Of a stretch of DNA of 64,000 bases, positions 7,436 through 16,935 are shown in pieces. The stretch spans positions 1 through 64,000 of the forward strand of contig DATLQU010000026.1 in NCBI GenBank assembly GCA_035535015.1, written 5' to 3'. The stretch comes from Palsa-661 sp035535015 (GTDB lineage Bacteria > Actinomycetota > Acidimicrobiia > Acidimicrobiales > UBA8190). Each line of letters opens with the position of its first letter. The first letter of the stretch is position 1. The notes below the pieces were generated by a model that had not been told where the DNA came from, did not search any database, and saw nothing but the letters and a program-made list of their open reading frames with translations. Made by a program: the position numbers and the translations under genes.

Positions 7436-9604
7436 TCAGCCTTTGAGCTCGAGTCTGAGGCCCTCTCCGCCAGCAATCGTCTCCACGGTATGTCGACCGT
7501 CAGAACCGCGAGCGATTCGGATATCGATGGAGGAATCGCCCACGCGGAGCTGGCGAAGCGTCACCTCCGACATCCATGGCGGAAGACAGGGATGCAGGCG
7601 GACGATGCCGTCTCGGGCACTAGCTTCGAGACCGAGGAGGGTGGTGACGAGGTAGACAATCGCTCCGGAGGACCACGCTTGGGGGACGTTAGCGCCGAGG
7701 TACTGCACCGGAAATGCGCCGGCGTCGCGGGTAAGTCCGGCGAAGAGCTCAGGAAGTCGCTGCGAGGCGAATCTTGAGGCGGCGTCGAAGATGCCGGCGG
7801 CCACCGTGGACGCTTCCTCGTTGAGTCCGTAGGCCCGGAAACCAGCCGCCGCGATGGCATTGTCGTGGGGCCACACCGACCCACGTTGATAGGACAGCGG
7901 ATCGTAAGCAACGTGGTGGGCCGATAGCGTTCGGATGCCCCATCCACTCCACATGTCGTCGGCCAGCAAGCGCTTGGCCACACTCGCTGCTCTTTCAGGA
8001 TCGATGGCTTGTTGCCACAGAAGATGTCCTGGGTTGGAGGACACCGAGTCGATCGGGCGTTTGTCACCGTCTAGTCCGAGGTAGTAAATGCCTTCCTCTT
8101 CCCACCAAAAGCGCTCTTCGATCTGGCCCGCCAGACGGTCTGCCTCCGAGCGAAGTCGAATTGCGTGATGGCTTTCGTCGTAGACGGTCTGGAGGACGTC
8201 GGCCCATGCACGCTTGGCCGCCACAACCAGACCCTGGTGCTCGCACAGGGCGATCGGAAGCTTGGCCAGCGATCCGTCGCTCGTGACGATGGCGTCTCCT
8301 GAGTCTTTCCAGCCCTGGTTGTAGTAGCCGTCCACAGAGCGTCTCTGATACTCCTGGAGTCCGTCCCCATCGATGTCGCCGTCGCGGTCGATCCAGGCTA
8401 TGGCTTGCTCGACATAGGGCCGGACGGCGTCCAGCGCACCCCGATCTCCGTGCCAGCGCCAGGCCCACGCCGCCACCAGCACGTAGAGTGTGGTCGTCTC
8501 GTGGCCGCCGTAATATGGGGTGTGCGGGATGAGGTGGAGGGCGGCGAGTTCCCCGTGGCGCACCTCGTGTTCGATCTTGCCTGGCTGCATGTCTCGCCTG
8601 TCGTCGTAGGAATCGGCCTGCAGGGCTCCAAGAGCTCGCAGGCTGCCGAGCGCAAAGCGAGGCGAGACAGCGAGTGTCTGGAACGAAGCGGTCAGCGCGT
8701 CGCGACCGAACAAGCTGACGAACCAGGGGATACCCCCGGCCGGGACCCATGCATCGAAATCGACTTTGCTCGAATCGCCCCCGGCCAGGTCGTCATGGTG
8801 GTGGAGACGCAGACCGGCGAGATCGTCAATGGCCTGGCGCAATGCCACGGTCACGCCCGGATTCGAAGTCTCGAAGATCGTCGCCTGATCGACCCAGCGC
8901 CGCCTGGCTACCTCCTTGTGGGAGTCGGCTTCGAGGAGCTGATGACAAGGACGTGTGACCGGACGCTCCGTGCCGTCGATCACCGGCATCCACCGCACAC
9001 AGCAATGCCACGTGTCGGTCGGGGCGAGCTCGAGCCGGAATAGGATGCCGCCGTTGGCGAACTCAGGGGGAGAGTCGTTCTTCGCCACCTCGATGACAAG
9101 GGAGCGTTCGAAATCGCCGTTGGCGTATCGCGTGATAAGTCGTTGTTTCTCCTCATCCCAGACACTATGGATGGCGCCCCGCCTGATCCGTCGGTGAGCT
9201 TTCACGTCAAATAGATCGGCAAAGTCGGATTCGATACTCACCTCAAGGTCGAGCACGACATCGTCTTGGCCCTGATTGGTGATGTCATAGTCCTCGTGGA
9301 CGCCAGGACCGACGCTCCGATCGAGCCGCAGATGAAGGGAGTGCTCGGAAAGTTGGCCTCCGTCGCAACCGACGAGAGCGGGGTTGGTGAATTCAAAGCG
9401 TCCCGAATGCTGAGAGACGGCAGCTCCGTTGAGCAGAATCGGCCGCTCACCACCAATCTTCAGTCTGTAGCCCGAGACGAGACGCGTATCAGCAGCGAAG
9501 TAACCCTGTTCCTTCGTACTGGAGATCTCGCCCGACAACTCACAAACGACCACTTCGTCATCGAAGTGGGTGGTCACTGTCGGTCGCCCGACTGCTATCT
9601 CCAT
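7436..9604 (-). CDS. Amylo-alpha-1,6-glucosidase / glycogen-debranching-type protein
   Basis: A 722-residue protein with an N-terminal beta-sandwich debranching domain (about 1-200) and an (alpha/alpha)6 glucosidase-like barrel. Typical stretches are GGIPWFVSLFGRDALTASFQ, IEHEVRHGELAALHLIPHT, YYGGHETTTLYVLVAAWAW and SNPGHLLWQQAI. Proteins of this type occur widely in actinobacteria beside trehalose and glycogen genes and are usually annotated as debranching enzymes; biochemical evidence for most is thin. No signal peptide is seen. It converges on the hemoglobin operon with a 114-bp gap and shares the carbohydrate theme with the GH15 gene. Confidence 0.85.
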   Translation of the reverse strand: MEIAVGRPTVTTHFDDEVVVCELSGEISSTKEQGYFAADTRLVSGYRLKIGGERPILLNGAAVSQHSGRFEFTNPALVGCDGGQLSEHSLHLRLDRSVGPGVHEDYDITNQGQDDVVLDLEVSIESDFADLFDVKAHRRIRRGAIHSVWDEEKQRLITRYANGDFERSLVIEVAKNDSPPEFANGGILFRLELAPTDTWHCCVRWMPVIDGTERPVTRPCHQLLEADSHKEVARRRWVDQATIFETSNPGVTVALRQAIDDLAGLRLHHHDDLAGGDSSKVDFDAWVPAGGIPWFVSLFGRDALTASFQTLAVSPRFALGSLRALGALQADSYDDRRDMQPGKIEHEVRHGELAALHLIPHTPYYGGHETTTLYVLVAAWAWRWHGDRGALDAVRPYVEQAIAWIDRDGDIDGDGLQEYQRRSVDGYYNQGWKDSGDAIVTSDGSLAKLPIALCEHQGLVVAAKRAWADVLQTVYDESHHAIRLRSEADRLAGQIEERFWWEEEGIYYLGLDGDKRPIDSVSSNPGHLLWQQAIDPERAASVAKRLLADDMWSGWGIRTLSAHHVAYDPLSYQRGSVWPHDNAIAAAGFRAYGLNEEASTVAAGIFDAASRFASQRLPELFAGLTRDAGAFPVQYLGANVPQAWSSGAIVYLVTTLLGLEASARDGIVRLHPCLPPWMSEVTLRQLRVGDSSIDIRIARGSDGRHTVETIAGGEGLRLELKG

Positions 9605-10126
9605 CGACTTCCTCTCGTTGCGCGTCTATCCGTGAGCGGCCTGTTCTAACGGGATCGCGTCCCGAACGCTTTGGCAGATGGAGCAGAGGGGACTGGACCG
9701 ATCGGAACATCGGTGGGGATCTGTGCAGCGGCCTCCATTGCCGGTCTGTCCATGGGTCGCTGAGTCTCTCGCCGGCACGCAGGTGCCAGGGCCGTCTAAG
9801 TGATTGGTCCTTCGGCCGCCAGAGGGAGCACTGGGTTCGGGGTCGCTTACCTGCGCCGCGCAGGATCTTCCTCCTTCGTTCGACGCATACCAATCGTTTC
9901 ACGATATCATCTTGTCACGACTGAAAAATCGCCGAGTGGCTTGATCGTGCGGCCCCGAAATGCGCCCGGGTTTCTCTGCCGAGGGGATGCGCCGCGCCGC
10001 GACCGAGCCGATTGCCTACATCTGGAGCGTCTTCGGCCGGGGAATGCAGGAGTGCGCCGTTTACCGAGACAACCACCACCCACAAGGCGTTTGGATGCGC
10101 CGCGCCGCTCACCCGGCGGACCAGGT
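9605..10126. other. Gene-poor stretch upstream of the gnd remnant
   Basis: This 520-bp stretch lies between the minus-strand glycosidase and the plus-strand gnd remnant. Frames exist on both strands but none shows a recognisable domain or consistent codon use. A local A/T-rich patch at about 9893-9935 could hold promoter elements. A 16-bp direct repeat begins at 9985. I see no RNA gene here. Confidence 0.5.
9985..10108. repeat. 16-bp direct repeat, copies 108 bp apart
   Basis: GGATGCGCCGCGCCGC occurs at 9985-10000 and again at 10093-10108. The second copy ends about 20 bp before the surviving piece of the 6-phosphogluconate dehydrogenase gene. The repeat may be a trace of the deletion or rearrangement that removed the rest of that gene; it could also be coincidence in GC-rich DNA. 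Confidence 0.6.
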
Positions 10127-10249
10127 TCGGTGCTCGCCAGCGCTCTGTTCTCCCGGTTCGGCGCCCGGGACCTCGACCAGTTCGCCAACCCGGTGCTCTC
10201 GGCTATGCGCAAGGGCTTCGGCGGACACGACGAGAAGCCAGCGGGATGA
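10127..10249 (+). pseudogene. gnd: 6-phosphogluconate dehydrogenase, C-terminal remnant only
   Basis: About 40 codons encode SVLASALFSRFGARDLDQF, then ANPVLSAMRKGFGGH, then a stop. This is the C-terminal signature of 6-phosphogluconate dehydrogenase (ALFSRF...LSAMR..FGGH). The frame upstream of 10127 has no resemblance to the enzyme, and roughly 90 percent of the gene (NADP-binding and most of the helical domain) is absent. The stop overlaps the ATG of the 6-phosphogluconolactonase gene (ATGA 10246-10249), so the original order was gnd followed directly by pgl. The enzyme function must come from elsewhere in the genome if present. Confidence 0.78.
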
Positions 10250-10983
10250 GCGACCGTTGGCTTCAGGTGCTGCCCGACGCCGATGCTGCCGCCCAGCGCG
10301 CCGCCGACGTCATCGCCGGGCGGCTCCGAGCTGCGGTGTCAGCGGGGCGGCGGTTTCGTCTGGCGCTGAGCGGCGGGCTGACCCCGATCCCGATGTTCGA
10401 GGCGCTGGCGGCGATGTCGCTCCCCTGGGGCCAGGTCGAGATCTACCAAGTGGACGAACGGGTGGCACCGCTCGGGAGCGCGCGGCGCAACCTCACCACG
10501 ATTCGGGCCGCGTTCGACCGCACCGGAGCAACGATCGTGGCCATGCCCGTCGAATCGGACGATCTCGCCCGCGCTACTGTCCGATACGAGGACGGGTTGC
10601 CGCGCGATTTCGACCTGGTCCATCTGGGCCTGGGACTTGACGGCCACACCGCCTCGCTCTTCCCTGGCGATCCGGCCCCCGGCGTTCTCGACCGATATGT
10701 CGCGCTCAGTGGCGTTTCCCGAGGGCTGCCGGGGATGACTCTCACCTACCGAGGCCTCGCCAAGGCCGTGGAAATCATCTGGCTGATCACCGGCGTTGCC
10801 AAGGCCGTCCCGCTCGCCCGCCTGTGTGCAGACGACTCTGATATCCCCGCGGTAGGGGTGAAGTGCGAGCGGATGAGATTCGTCACCGATGTGGGCGCCG
10901 TCGACGCGCTGAAGACCCACGCACCGAAAGGAGTCCATCTATGGCACCGAGGTACCTCGCCACCTGCTCCCGGGCGAAGATAA
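10246..10983 (+). CDS. pgl: 6-phosphogluconolactonase
   Basis: A 245-residue protein of normal length for Pgl/DevB. It has the N-terminal phosphate-binding LALSGGLTPIPMFEAL, the IYQVDERVAPLGSARRN segment, and the signature LVHLGLGLDGHTASLFPG, plus ITGVAKAVPLARL near the C-terminus. It hydrolyses 6-phosphogluconolactone in the oxidative pentose phosphate pathway. ATG 10246 was chosen because homology begins there and it overlaps the gnd-remnant stop. Loss of gnd upstream may have removed the original promoter, so expression is uncertain. Confidence 0.9.
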   Translation: MSDRWLQVLPDADAAAQRAADVIAGRLRAAVSAGRRFRLALSGGLTPIPMFEALAAMSLPWGQVEIYQVDERVAPLGSARRNLTTIRAAFDRTGATIVAMPVESDDLARATVRYEDGLPRDFDLVHLGLGLDGHTASLFPGDPAPGVLDRYVALSGVSRGLPGMTLTYRGLAKAVEIIWLITGVAKAVPLARLCADDSDIPAVGVKCERMRFVTDVGAVDALKTHAPKGVHLWHRGTSPPAPGRR

Positions 10984-11123
10984 TCGCTGCCCTGATGACG
11001 GCGTCCGACCGCACAAGCCCGCACGGTAGATCGCTCGGGCGAATCCTCTCGGGGCGGATGCGGGCAAGGTCGGTCGCAACCTCCTCCCGGGTGCTGGACG
11101 ACTCCGGCTTCGCGGCTGCTTAT

Positions 11124-11148
11124 GGTTTTCACGGTTTCCGTGAGAACC
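11124..11148. repeat. 11-bp inverted repeat with 3-nt loop
   Basis: GGTTTTCACGG at 11124-11134 and CCGTGAGAACC at 11138-11148 pair with one G-T wobble around a TTT loop. GTGAGAACC recurs at 11152-11160. There is no T-run, so it is not an obvious terminator; it could be a protein-binding site or a remnant of mobile DNA. Confidence 0.55.
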
Positions 11149-11574
11149 GCGGTGAGAACCAACCGTCCGGAAACCGCTTTCAATGCCCGTCCGTAGCGGT
11201 ATCCACCGGTCTCTCCGGTCGGGGCCTTGTCGCAGCTAATGGCCTCTCGGCCCCTACCGGTCAGTGAGGGCCAATGGCGGTTTGAGGGCCGGGCCTGATT
11301 GACAGATCGGTGCTCGGCGAAGAGTGTCAGTCCCGCGTCTGGAGCGGTATCTCCATGCCGATGCCAGAGAAACTCTGGACCGGAGCCCGCTGGGTGAAAC
11401 CACCGCTCCCGGTAGTCGGTCGGATGTCTGTAGTCCCTCAGCGGACGTCCTCGTCCTTCACGTCCACCCTGTGGATCTGACGGGGCGCCTACTGGAGTCG
11501 TGGGGCGTGGGCATCACTGCCGGTCAAAGCGACTTTTGCCGTTTCCTGTCGTCCCATACGACGTCGGATTCCGC

Positions 11575-11614
11575 ATTTCGAGACCGTCCGATTCGTCCGC
11601 TCTCGCACTCCTCC
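11575..11614 (-). pseudogene. tRNA-Ser 5'-half remnant (CGA anticodon loop)
   Basis: Read on the minus strand from 11614, the acceptor and D-arm are nearly identical to the first 26 nt of the intact tRNA-Ser at 12999-13083 (one C-to-A difference). The anticodon loop CTCGAAA would read serine codon UCG. After the loop the sequence diverges: the 3' anticodon strand does not pair and there is no variable arm, T-arm or acceptor 3' strand. It is a truncated tRNA gene, not a working one. Confidence 0.65.
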
Positions 11615-11774
11615 AGGTGACGTTCGTGTTCACACGAACCGCCAATCCTACAGGCACCCTGAGAGGCCGCCCAGCGCTCGAGCCGGGGCCCGAGATGCCC
11701 CAGGATCGGGCGCGCCCTCGGTGCTTTCGACCGCCACAGGGGGTTCGACGGGGCTCGGAGCCCTGTGCGACGGT

Positions 11775-12320
11775 TCAGCCGCCGGGGCCCATCAGAGCGC
11801 CGTCTCCCTGTAAGGCGAAGTCACTGGGATCACGATCGGGTCGGGCCAGCCAGGCCTGGTGTTCGTGGAAGGTCATGGTTATCCACCGGCGTTCGACCTC
11901 GGACCACGCCTGATGGACAAGGGGCAGAGTCGGGGACTCGTTGGCGGTGAACGTCCGGCCGCGGGCGAGAACAGCGTTTTCGAACCGACGGATGGCCGTC
12001 TCCAGATCGTCGGCCACTGTATCGAGCTCGTTCACGAGCGCCGGCCTTGCGCCCGCGCAGCACGTCCGGATCAGCAGTCTCGCCCTGTCGATCTGCACGA
12101 GGATGCCCTCGAGCGGGTCGGCGGAGGGCATCGCCCGTCGTCCGGCACCTCCGACCCGGCCGAGGCCGCCGCCTGTGGCACCCGACGCCGATGACTTCCG
12201 CTCACCCGTCTCCGTCCGAAGGGGAAGGCTCTGAAGAGAGCTGATGCCTCGGTCGTCGGCAACGTCGAAGAGAAGGGGAGCGGGTGAAGGCGAGGGCACC
12301 GGGGTCATGACGCCATCCAT
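11775..12320 (-). CDS. Hypothetical protein
   Basis: A 181-residue frame I do not recognise. The first 70 residues are Pro/Ser/Gly-rich and low in complexity. The C-terminal half (about 68-165) looks folded and helical: DPLEGILVQIDRARLLIRTC, LDTVADDLETAIRRFENAVL and VERRWITMTFHEHQAWL. Codon third positions are GC-rich as in neighbours. It stands alone, upstream of the tRNA debris and downstream of tadA on the same strand. Confidence 0.5.
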   Translation of the reverse strand: MDGVMTPVPSPSPAPLLFDVADDRGISSLQSLPLRTETGERKSSASGATGGGLGRVGGAGRRAMPSADPLEGILVQIDRARLLIRTCCAGARPALVNELDTVADDLETAIRRFENAVLARGRTFTANESPTLPLVHQAWSEVERRWITMTFHEHQAWLARPDRDPSDFALQGDGALMGPGG

Positions 12321-12395
12321 TTCGTAGGCGTCGCCGGGGTCCGGGGCGAGGTCGGTGGTGACACGGCTTGAACCGGTGTCACCCTTGCCGGCGCA

Positions 12396-12423
12396 GGATA
12401 CCCCGAAAGATCCTCGGGTATCC
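12396..12423 (-). terminator. Hairpin downstream of tadA
   Basis: GGATACCCCGA and TCGGGTATCC pair over 10 bp with one bulged C around a 7-nt loop, about 50 bp past the tadA stop. A second inverted repeat (GGTGACAC at 12357-12364 with GTGTCACC at 12376-12383) lies beyond it. Neither has a clear U-tract, so termination is inferred from position. Confidence 0.5.
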
Positions 12424-12469
12424 AGGGGATGCGGGACTCCACGCCTGTCGTCGTGCCGTAGGTCAGGCG

Positions 12470-12937
12470 TCAGCGACGCTCAGAAAAGAACGTTGTCAGC
12501 AGCAGCCGGGCATCGTCGGCCAGAACCCCGGCCGTCACCGGCAATTCGTGGTTCAACCGGGGATCACCGCAGAGCTGATAGAGAGATCCGCAGGCACCAG
12601 CCTTCGGATCGGTCGCTCCGAAGACGAGCCGGCCCACCCGACCGGCGACCAGTGCGCCGGCGCACATCGAGCACGGCTCGAGCGTCACCACCAAGGTCAC
12701 CGCCGACAGCCGCCACGTCCCGAGCACCTCCGCCGCGTCACGCAGGGCCAGGATCTCGGCGTGGGCCGTCGGATCCTGTCGCAGCTCCCTCTCGTTGTGA
12801 CGCGATGCGATCATCCGGCCGTCGACCATGGCCACGGCTCCCACGGGGACGTCGTGGTGGACCTCGGCCGCCTCGGCCTCGACCAGGGCCATCCGCATGG
12901 CCTGGGTGTCGGCCTCCGGCGACAGCGTTTCGTCCAT
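12470..12937 (-). CDS. tadA: tRNA-specific adenosine deaminase
   Basis: A 155-residue zinc deaminase. HAE at 59-61 gives the zinc His and proton-shuttling Glu, and PCSMCAGA at 88-95 gives the two zinc Cys. It converts wobble adenosine 34 of tRNA-Arg to inosine. Start 12937 was chosen because a -10-like box sits 7 nt upstream and any upstream extension would run into the tRNA-Ser gene. The C-terminus includes the DPKAGACGSLYQL segment typical of TadA rather than of cytosine deaminases. Confidence 0.92.
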   Translation of the reverse strand: MDETLSPEADTQAMRMALVEAEAAEVHHDVPVGAVAMVDGRMIASRHNERELRQDPTAHAEILALRDAAEVLGTWRLSAVTLVVTLEPCSMCAGALVAGRVGRLVFGATDPKAGACGSLYQLCGDPRLNHELPVTAGVLADDARLLLTTFFSERR

Positions 12938-12944
12938 CCGCGCC

Positions 12945-12950
12945 ACGGTA
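12945..12950 (-). promoter_or_regulatory. -10 box of tadA (leaderless layout)
   Basis: TACCGT on the minus strand lies 7 nt before the tadA ATG, so transcription would begin at or next to the start codon. Confidence 0.5.
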
Positions 12951-12998
12951 GGACAGACGGCAGGCAGGCGCCCCCCTGCCCCACCGTCGGCCCTGCGG

Positions 12999-13083
12999 CG
13001 GAGGAGGTGGGATTTGAACCCACGGTGAGTTTCCCCACACACGATTTCCAATCGTGCCGATTCGGCCGCTCTCGCACTCCTCC
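12999..13083 (-). tRNA. tRNA-Ser(GGA)
   Basis: The acceptor stem GGAGGAG/CTCCTCC is perfect (13077-13083 with 13000-13006). The D-arm, the anticodon stem CACGA/TCGTG with loop TTGGAAA, a long class II variable arm and the T-arm GTGGG-TTCAAAT-CCCAC are all present. The anticodon is GGA at 13047-13049. The discriminator is G; CCA is not encoded. The long variable arm agrees with serine identity. Confidence 0.95.
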
Positions 13084-13131
13084 GAGGCTGCCCGCCCGCA
13101 GCAGCAGGGAGGCTATCGTCTCGGCCGGACC

Positions 13132-13265
13132 GCTCGGTGCTCCGTGCGGCGGCCGGGTCCTGCGCAACGGGCGCCCGTGAACCGAGTCAGGGCCGGAAGG
13201 CAGCAGCTCTCAGCGGCGCCGTCCGTGTGCCGTAGCAAACCTGGCCGTCGCACCGAACACCGAAC
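13132..13265 (+). ncRNA. ffs: Signal recognition particle RNA (4.5S, small bacterial type)
   Basis: The conserved domain IV core GTCAGGGCCGGAAGGCAGCA lies at 13186-13205, matching the GGAA tetraloop and Ffh-binding asymmetric loops of SRP RNA. The flanks pair: the segment from 13132 (GCTCGGTGCTCCGTGCGG...) is complementary to the segment ending near 13265 (...CGTCGCACCGAACACCGAAC). Ends are placed from this pairing and may be off by several bases. Position just upstream of dnaX and recR and downstream of a tRNA-Ser is common in bacteria. Confidence 0.88.
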
Positions 13266-13272
13266 CCGGGCC

Positions 13273-13292
13273 GGGGCCGGTCTTTCGGCCCC
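13273..13292 (+). terminator. Hairpin terminator after the SRP RNA
   Basis: GGGGCCG (13273-13279) pairs perfectly with CGGCCCC (13286-13292) across GTCTTT, followed by a short GCTTT. It lies directly after the SRP RNA and before the dnaX -10 box. Confidence 0.65.
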
Positions 13293-13316
13293 GCTTTCGG
13301 CCCCACCCCCCACCGG

Positions 13317-13322
13317 TAGGCT
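13317..13322 (+). promoter_or_regulatory. -10 box of dnaX (leaderless layout)
   Basis: TAGGCT is followed by 6 nt and then the dnaX GTG at 13329. Confidence 0.5.
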
Positions 13323-13328
13323 GCGGCG

Positions 13329-15263
<1,935 letters not shown>

Positions 15264-15269
15264 AGGTCG

Positions 15270-15869
15270 GTGTACACGGTGTCGCTCCAGTCCCTCGTCG
15301 ACGAGCTCGGTCGCCTCCCAGGCATCGGTCCCAAGTCGGCCCAGCGTCTGGCTTTCCACATCCTGAAGATCGCGCCCGAGGACGCCGTCCGGTTGTCCGA
15401 CGCCATCATCGCCGTCAAGGAGCACACCACCCTCTGCCCGCGTTGCTTCAACGTGGCCGAAGGAGATCTCTGCACCATCTGTACCGATCCCCGCCGCGAC
15501 GCGGCGCTGCTCTGTGTGGTCGAAGATCCCCGCGACATCGTCGCCGTGGAGAGGACCCAGGAGTTCCGCGGCCGTTACCACGTCCTCCACGGATCGCTCA
15601 ATCCCATCGAGGGGGTCGGCCCTGACCAGCTCCGCGTGAAGGAGCTCCTGGCCCGGCTGGAGGACGAGGGCGTCACGGAGATCATCCTCTGCACCAATCC
15701 CAATCTCGAGGGCGAAGCCACGGCCATGTACCTGGCCCGGCTCTTGAAGCCGATGAACCTCTCGGTCACCCGTATCGCCAGCGGCCTCCCCGTCGGTGGC
15801 GATCTCGAGTACGCCGACGAACTGACTCTCGGCCGCGCCCTCGAGGGACGCCGTCAGGTCGAGGCCTGA
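15270..15869 (+). CDS. recR: Recombination mediator RecR
   Basis: A 199-residue protein of normal length. The helix-hairpin-helix LPGIGPKSAQRLAFHIL is at 16-32, the four zinc Cys are at 56, 59, 68 and 71, and a TOPRIM domain follows (LLCVVEDPRDIVAVE, ILCTNPNLEGEATAMYLARLL). It acts with RecO and RecF to load RecA at gaps. GTG start at 15270, 6 bp after the dnaX stop, so the two are co-transcribed. Confidence 0.95.
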   Translation: MYTVSLQSLVDELGRLPGIGPKSAQRLAFHILKIAPEDAVRLSDAIIAVKEHTTLCPRCFNVAEGDLCTICTDPRRDAALLCVVEDPRDIVAVERTQEFRGRYHVLHGSLNPIEGVGPDQLRVKELLARLEDEGVTEIILCTNPNLEGEATAMYLARLLKPMNLSVTRIASGLPVGGDLEYADELTLGRALEGRRQVEA

Positions 15870-15891
15870 CCGGCTCCTGCGGCCCCAGGTC

Positions 15892-16929
15892 TCATCGGTC
15901 CCAGAGCTGCCGTTGGTCGGGCGCCTCGTCGAGGGCGAAGTAGCCCGGGACCTCGTCGGTGGGGGTGTCGAGGTAGACCTTCGCCTCCGGAGGCTGGGCG
16001 AACCGTCCGTGGCTCCACCGCACCTCGACGTGACCCTCCACCACCCGCCGGCGTCCCGTGGCCCGTTCGCGGTAGATCACCGACCAGTCCACCTGGGGTT
16101 GTCCGGCCCGGGCGGGCCGAATCTCGAGGTCGAGGAACTCGTAGGCCTGGCGCCAGTCCCAGGGGCTGGCCACCCGCAGCCGCAGCGGCCGCTTGGCGTC
16201 GGCGCCCAGCAGGAAATACGTGGCGTTGCCGATCCGCAGCAGCCTCCATGCCTGTCGCTCCTGGGCCCGTTGCCGGACCACATTCGCCGCCCAGCGCTCG
16301 GCCGACTCGTCGCTCACCCTCCGGCACAGCGCCCCGTAGAGGTCCTGCGCCTCGGCCGGATACGACCGCCCGGGCAGAGCCACCCGCAGCCGGCGCCGTT
16401 CGACGGCGGTCATCGAACCGGGATCGTCGGGGAGATCGTCGAGACCGGTGGCCTTCCGGCACGCCTCGTACAGCGCCCGATACTCGTCGCCCGCCGTCCG
16501 CCGGTACCAGTCGGTCTGCTCCCAGTCTCCGGTGGTGGCCAGCAGCCCCTCGAAAAGCCGGGCCGGTGACGGATTGGCGATGTTCCGGGACAGGTACTTG
16601 CAACTGACCAGATAGACGTGATCGATCCGCAGGTCGACGGGAGCGACCTCGTCGCCCGGTGGCCGCCGTCCCCCGGTCCACTCGACCAGCCGGGGCTTCC
16701 GCCCGTCGAGAGCGTCGGGCGCCTCCAGGAAAGCCCGGCCGTTGGCGAAGGCGCTGCCGAATTCCTCGGCCAAACGTCCGCTCGTGTAGAGCTCGCTCAA
16801 CCGGCTCCAGGTGGCCTCGGAAACCGTCAGCGCCCCTGGGCGCGCCGCCAGCGCCGCCCGCACGTCGGGGTAGGGGAACATGCCCAGGGCGGTGGCCAGT
16901 TCGGTGACCGTGGTCCGGTCATCGGGCAC
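15892..16929 (-). CDS. Putative restriction endonuclease or methylase companion
   Basis: A 345-residue protein starting 6 bp after the stop of the DNA methyltransferase gene, so the pair forms one transcript. I do not recognise a named family. The segment VDLRIDHVYLVSCKYLSRN (98-116) has the shape of a PD-(D/E)xK core: Asp-rich strand, hydrophobic strand, then S-C-K in place of (D/E)xK, followed by NIANPSPARLFEGLL. Ser in that position is known in Cfr10I-type restriction enzymes. The C-terminal third is beta-rich with WDWRQAYEFLDLEIRP and VEVRWSHGRF. Gene partner and motif together suggest a type II restriction enzyme; this is inference. Confidence 0.55.
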   Translation of the reverse strand: MPDDRTTVTELATALGMFPYPDVRAALAARPGALTVSEATWSRLSELYTSGRLAEEFGSAFANGRAFLEAPDALDGRKPRLVEWTGGRRPPGDEVAPVDLRIDHVYLVSCKYLSRNIANPSPARLFEGLLATTGDWEQTDWYRRTAGDEYRALYEACRKATGLDDLPDDPGSMTAVERRRLRVALPGRSYPAEAQDLYGALCRRVSDESAERWAANVVRQRAQERQAWRLLRIGNATYFLLGADAKRPLRLRVASPWDWRQAYEFLDLEIRPARAGQPQVDWSVIYRERATGRRRVVEGHVEVRWSHGRFAQPPEAKVYLDTPTDEVPGYFALDEAPDQRQLWDR

Positions 16930-16935
16930 GATGCC

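Larger units (their letters stand above)
10984..11774. other. 790-bp gene-poor region with hairpin and tRNA debris
   Basis: No convincing coding frame is visible on either strand between pgl and the hypothetical gene at 11775. The region holds an 11-bp inverted repeat at 11124-11148 and the 5' half of a tRNA-Ser gene at 11575-11614. With the gnd remnant upstream it looks like a rearrangement or excision scar. I find no integrase or transposase. Confidence 0.6.

Noticed and set aside
9558..9902. 114-codon minus-strand frame upstream of the debranching-type gene
   Set aside because: Arg/Pro-rich translation without domain, partly overlapping the start of the real gene in another frame.
11575..11614. 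A working second tRNA-Ser
   Set aside because: The anticodon stem does not pair and there is no T-arm or 3' acceptor strand.
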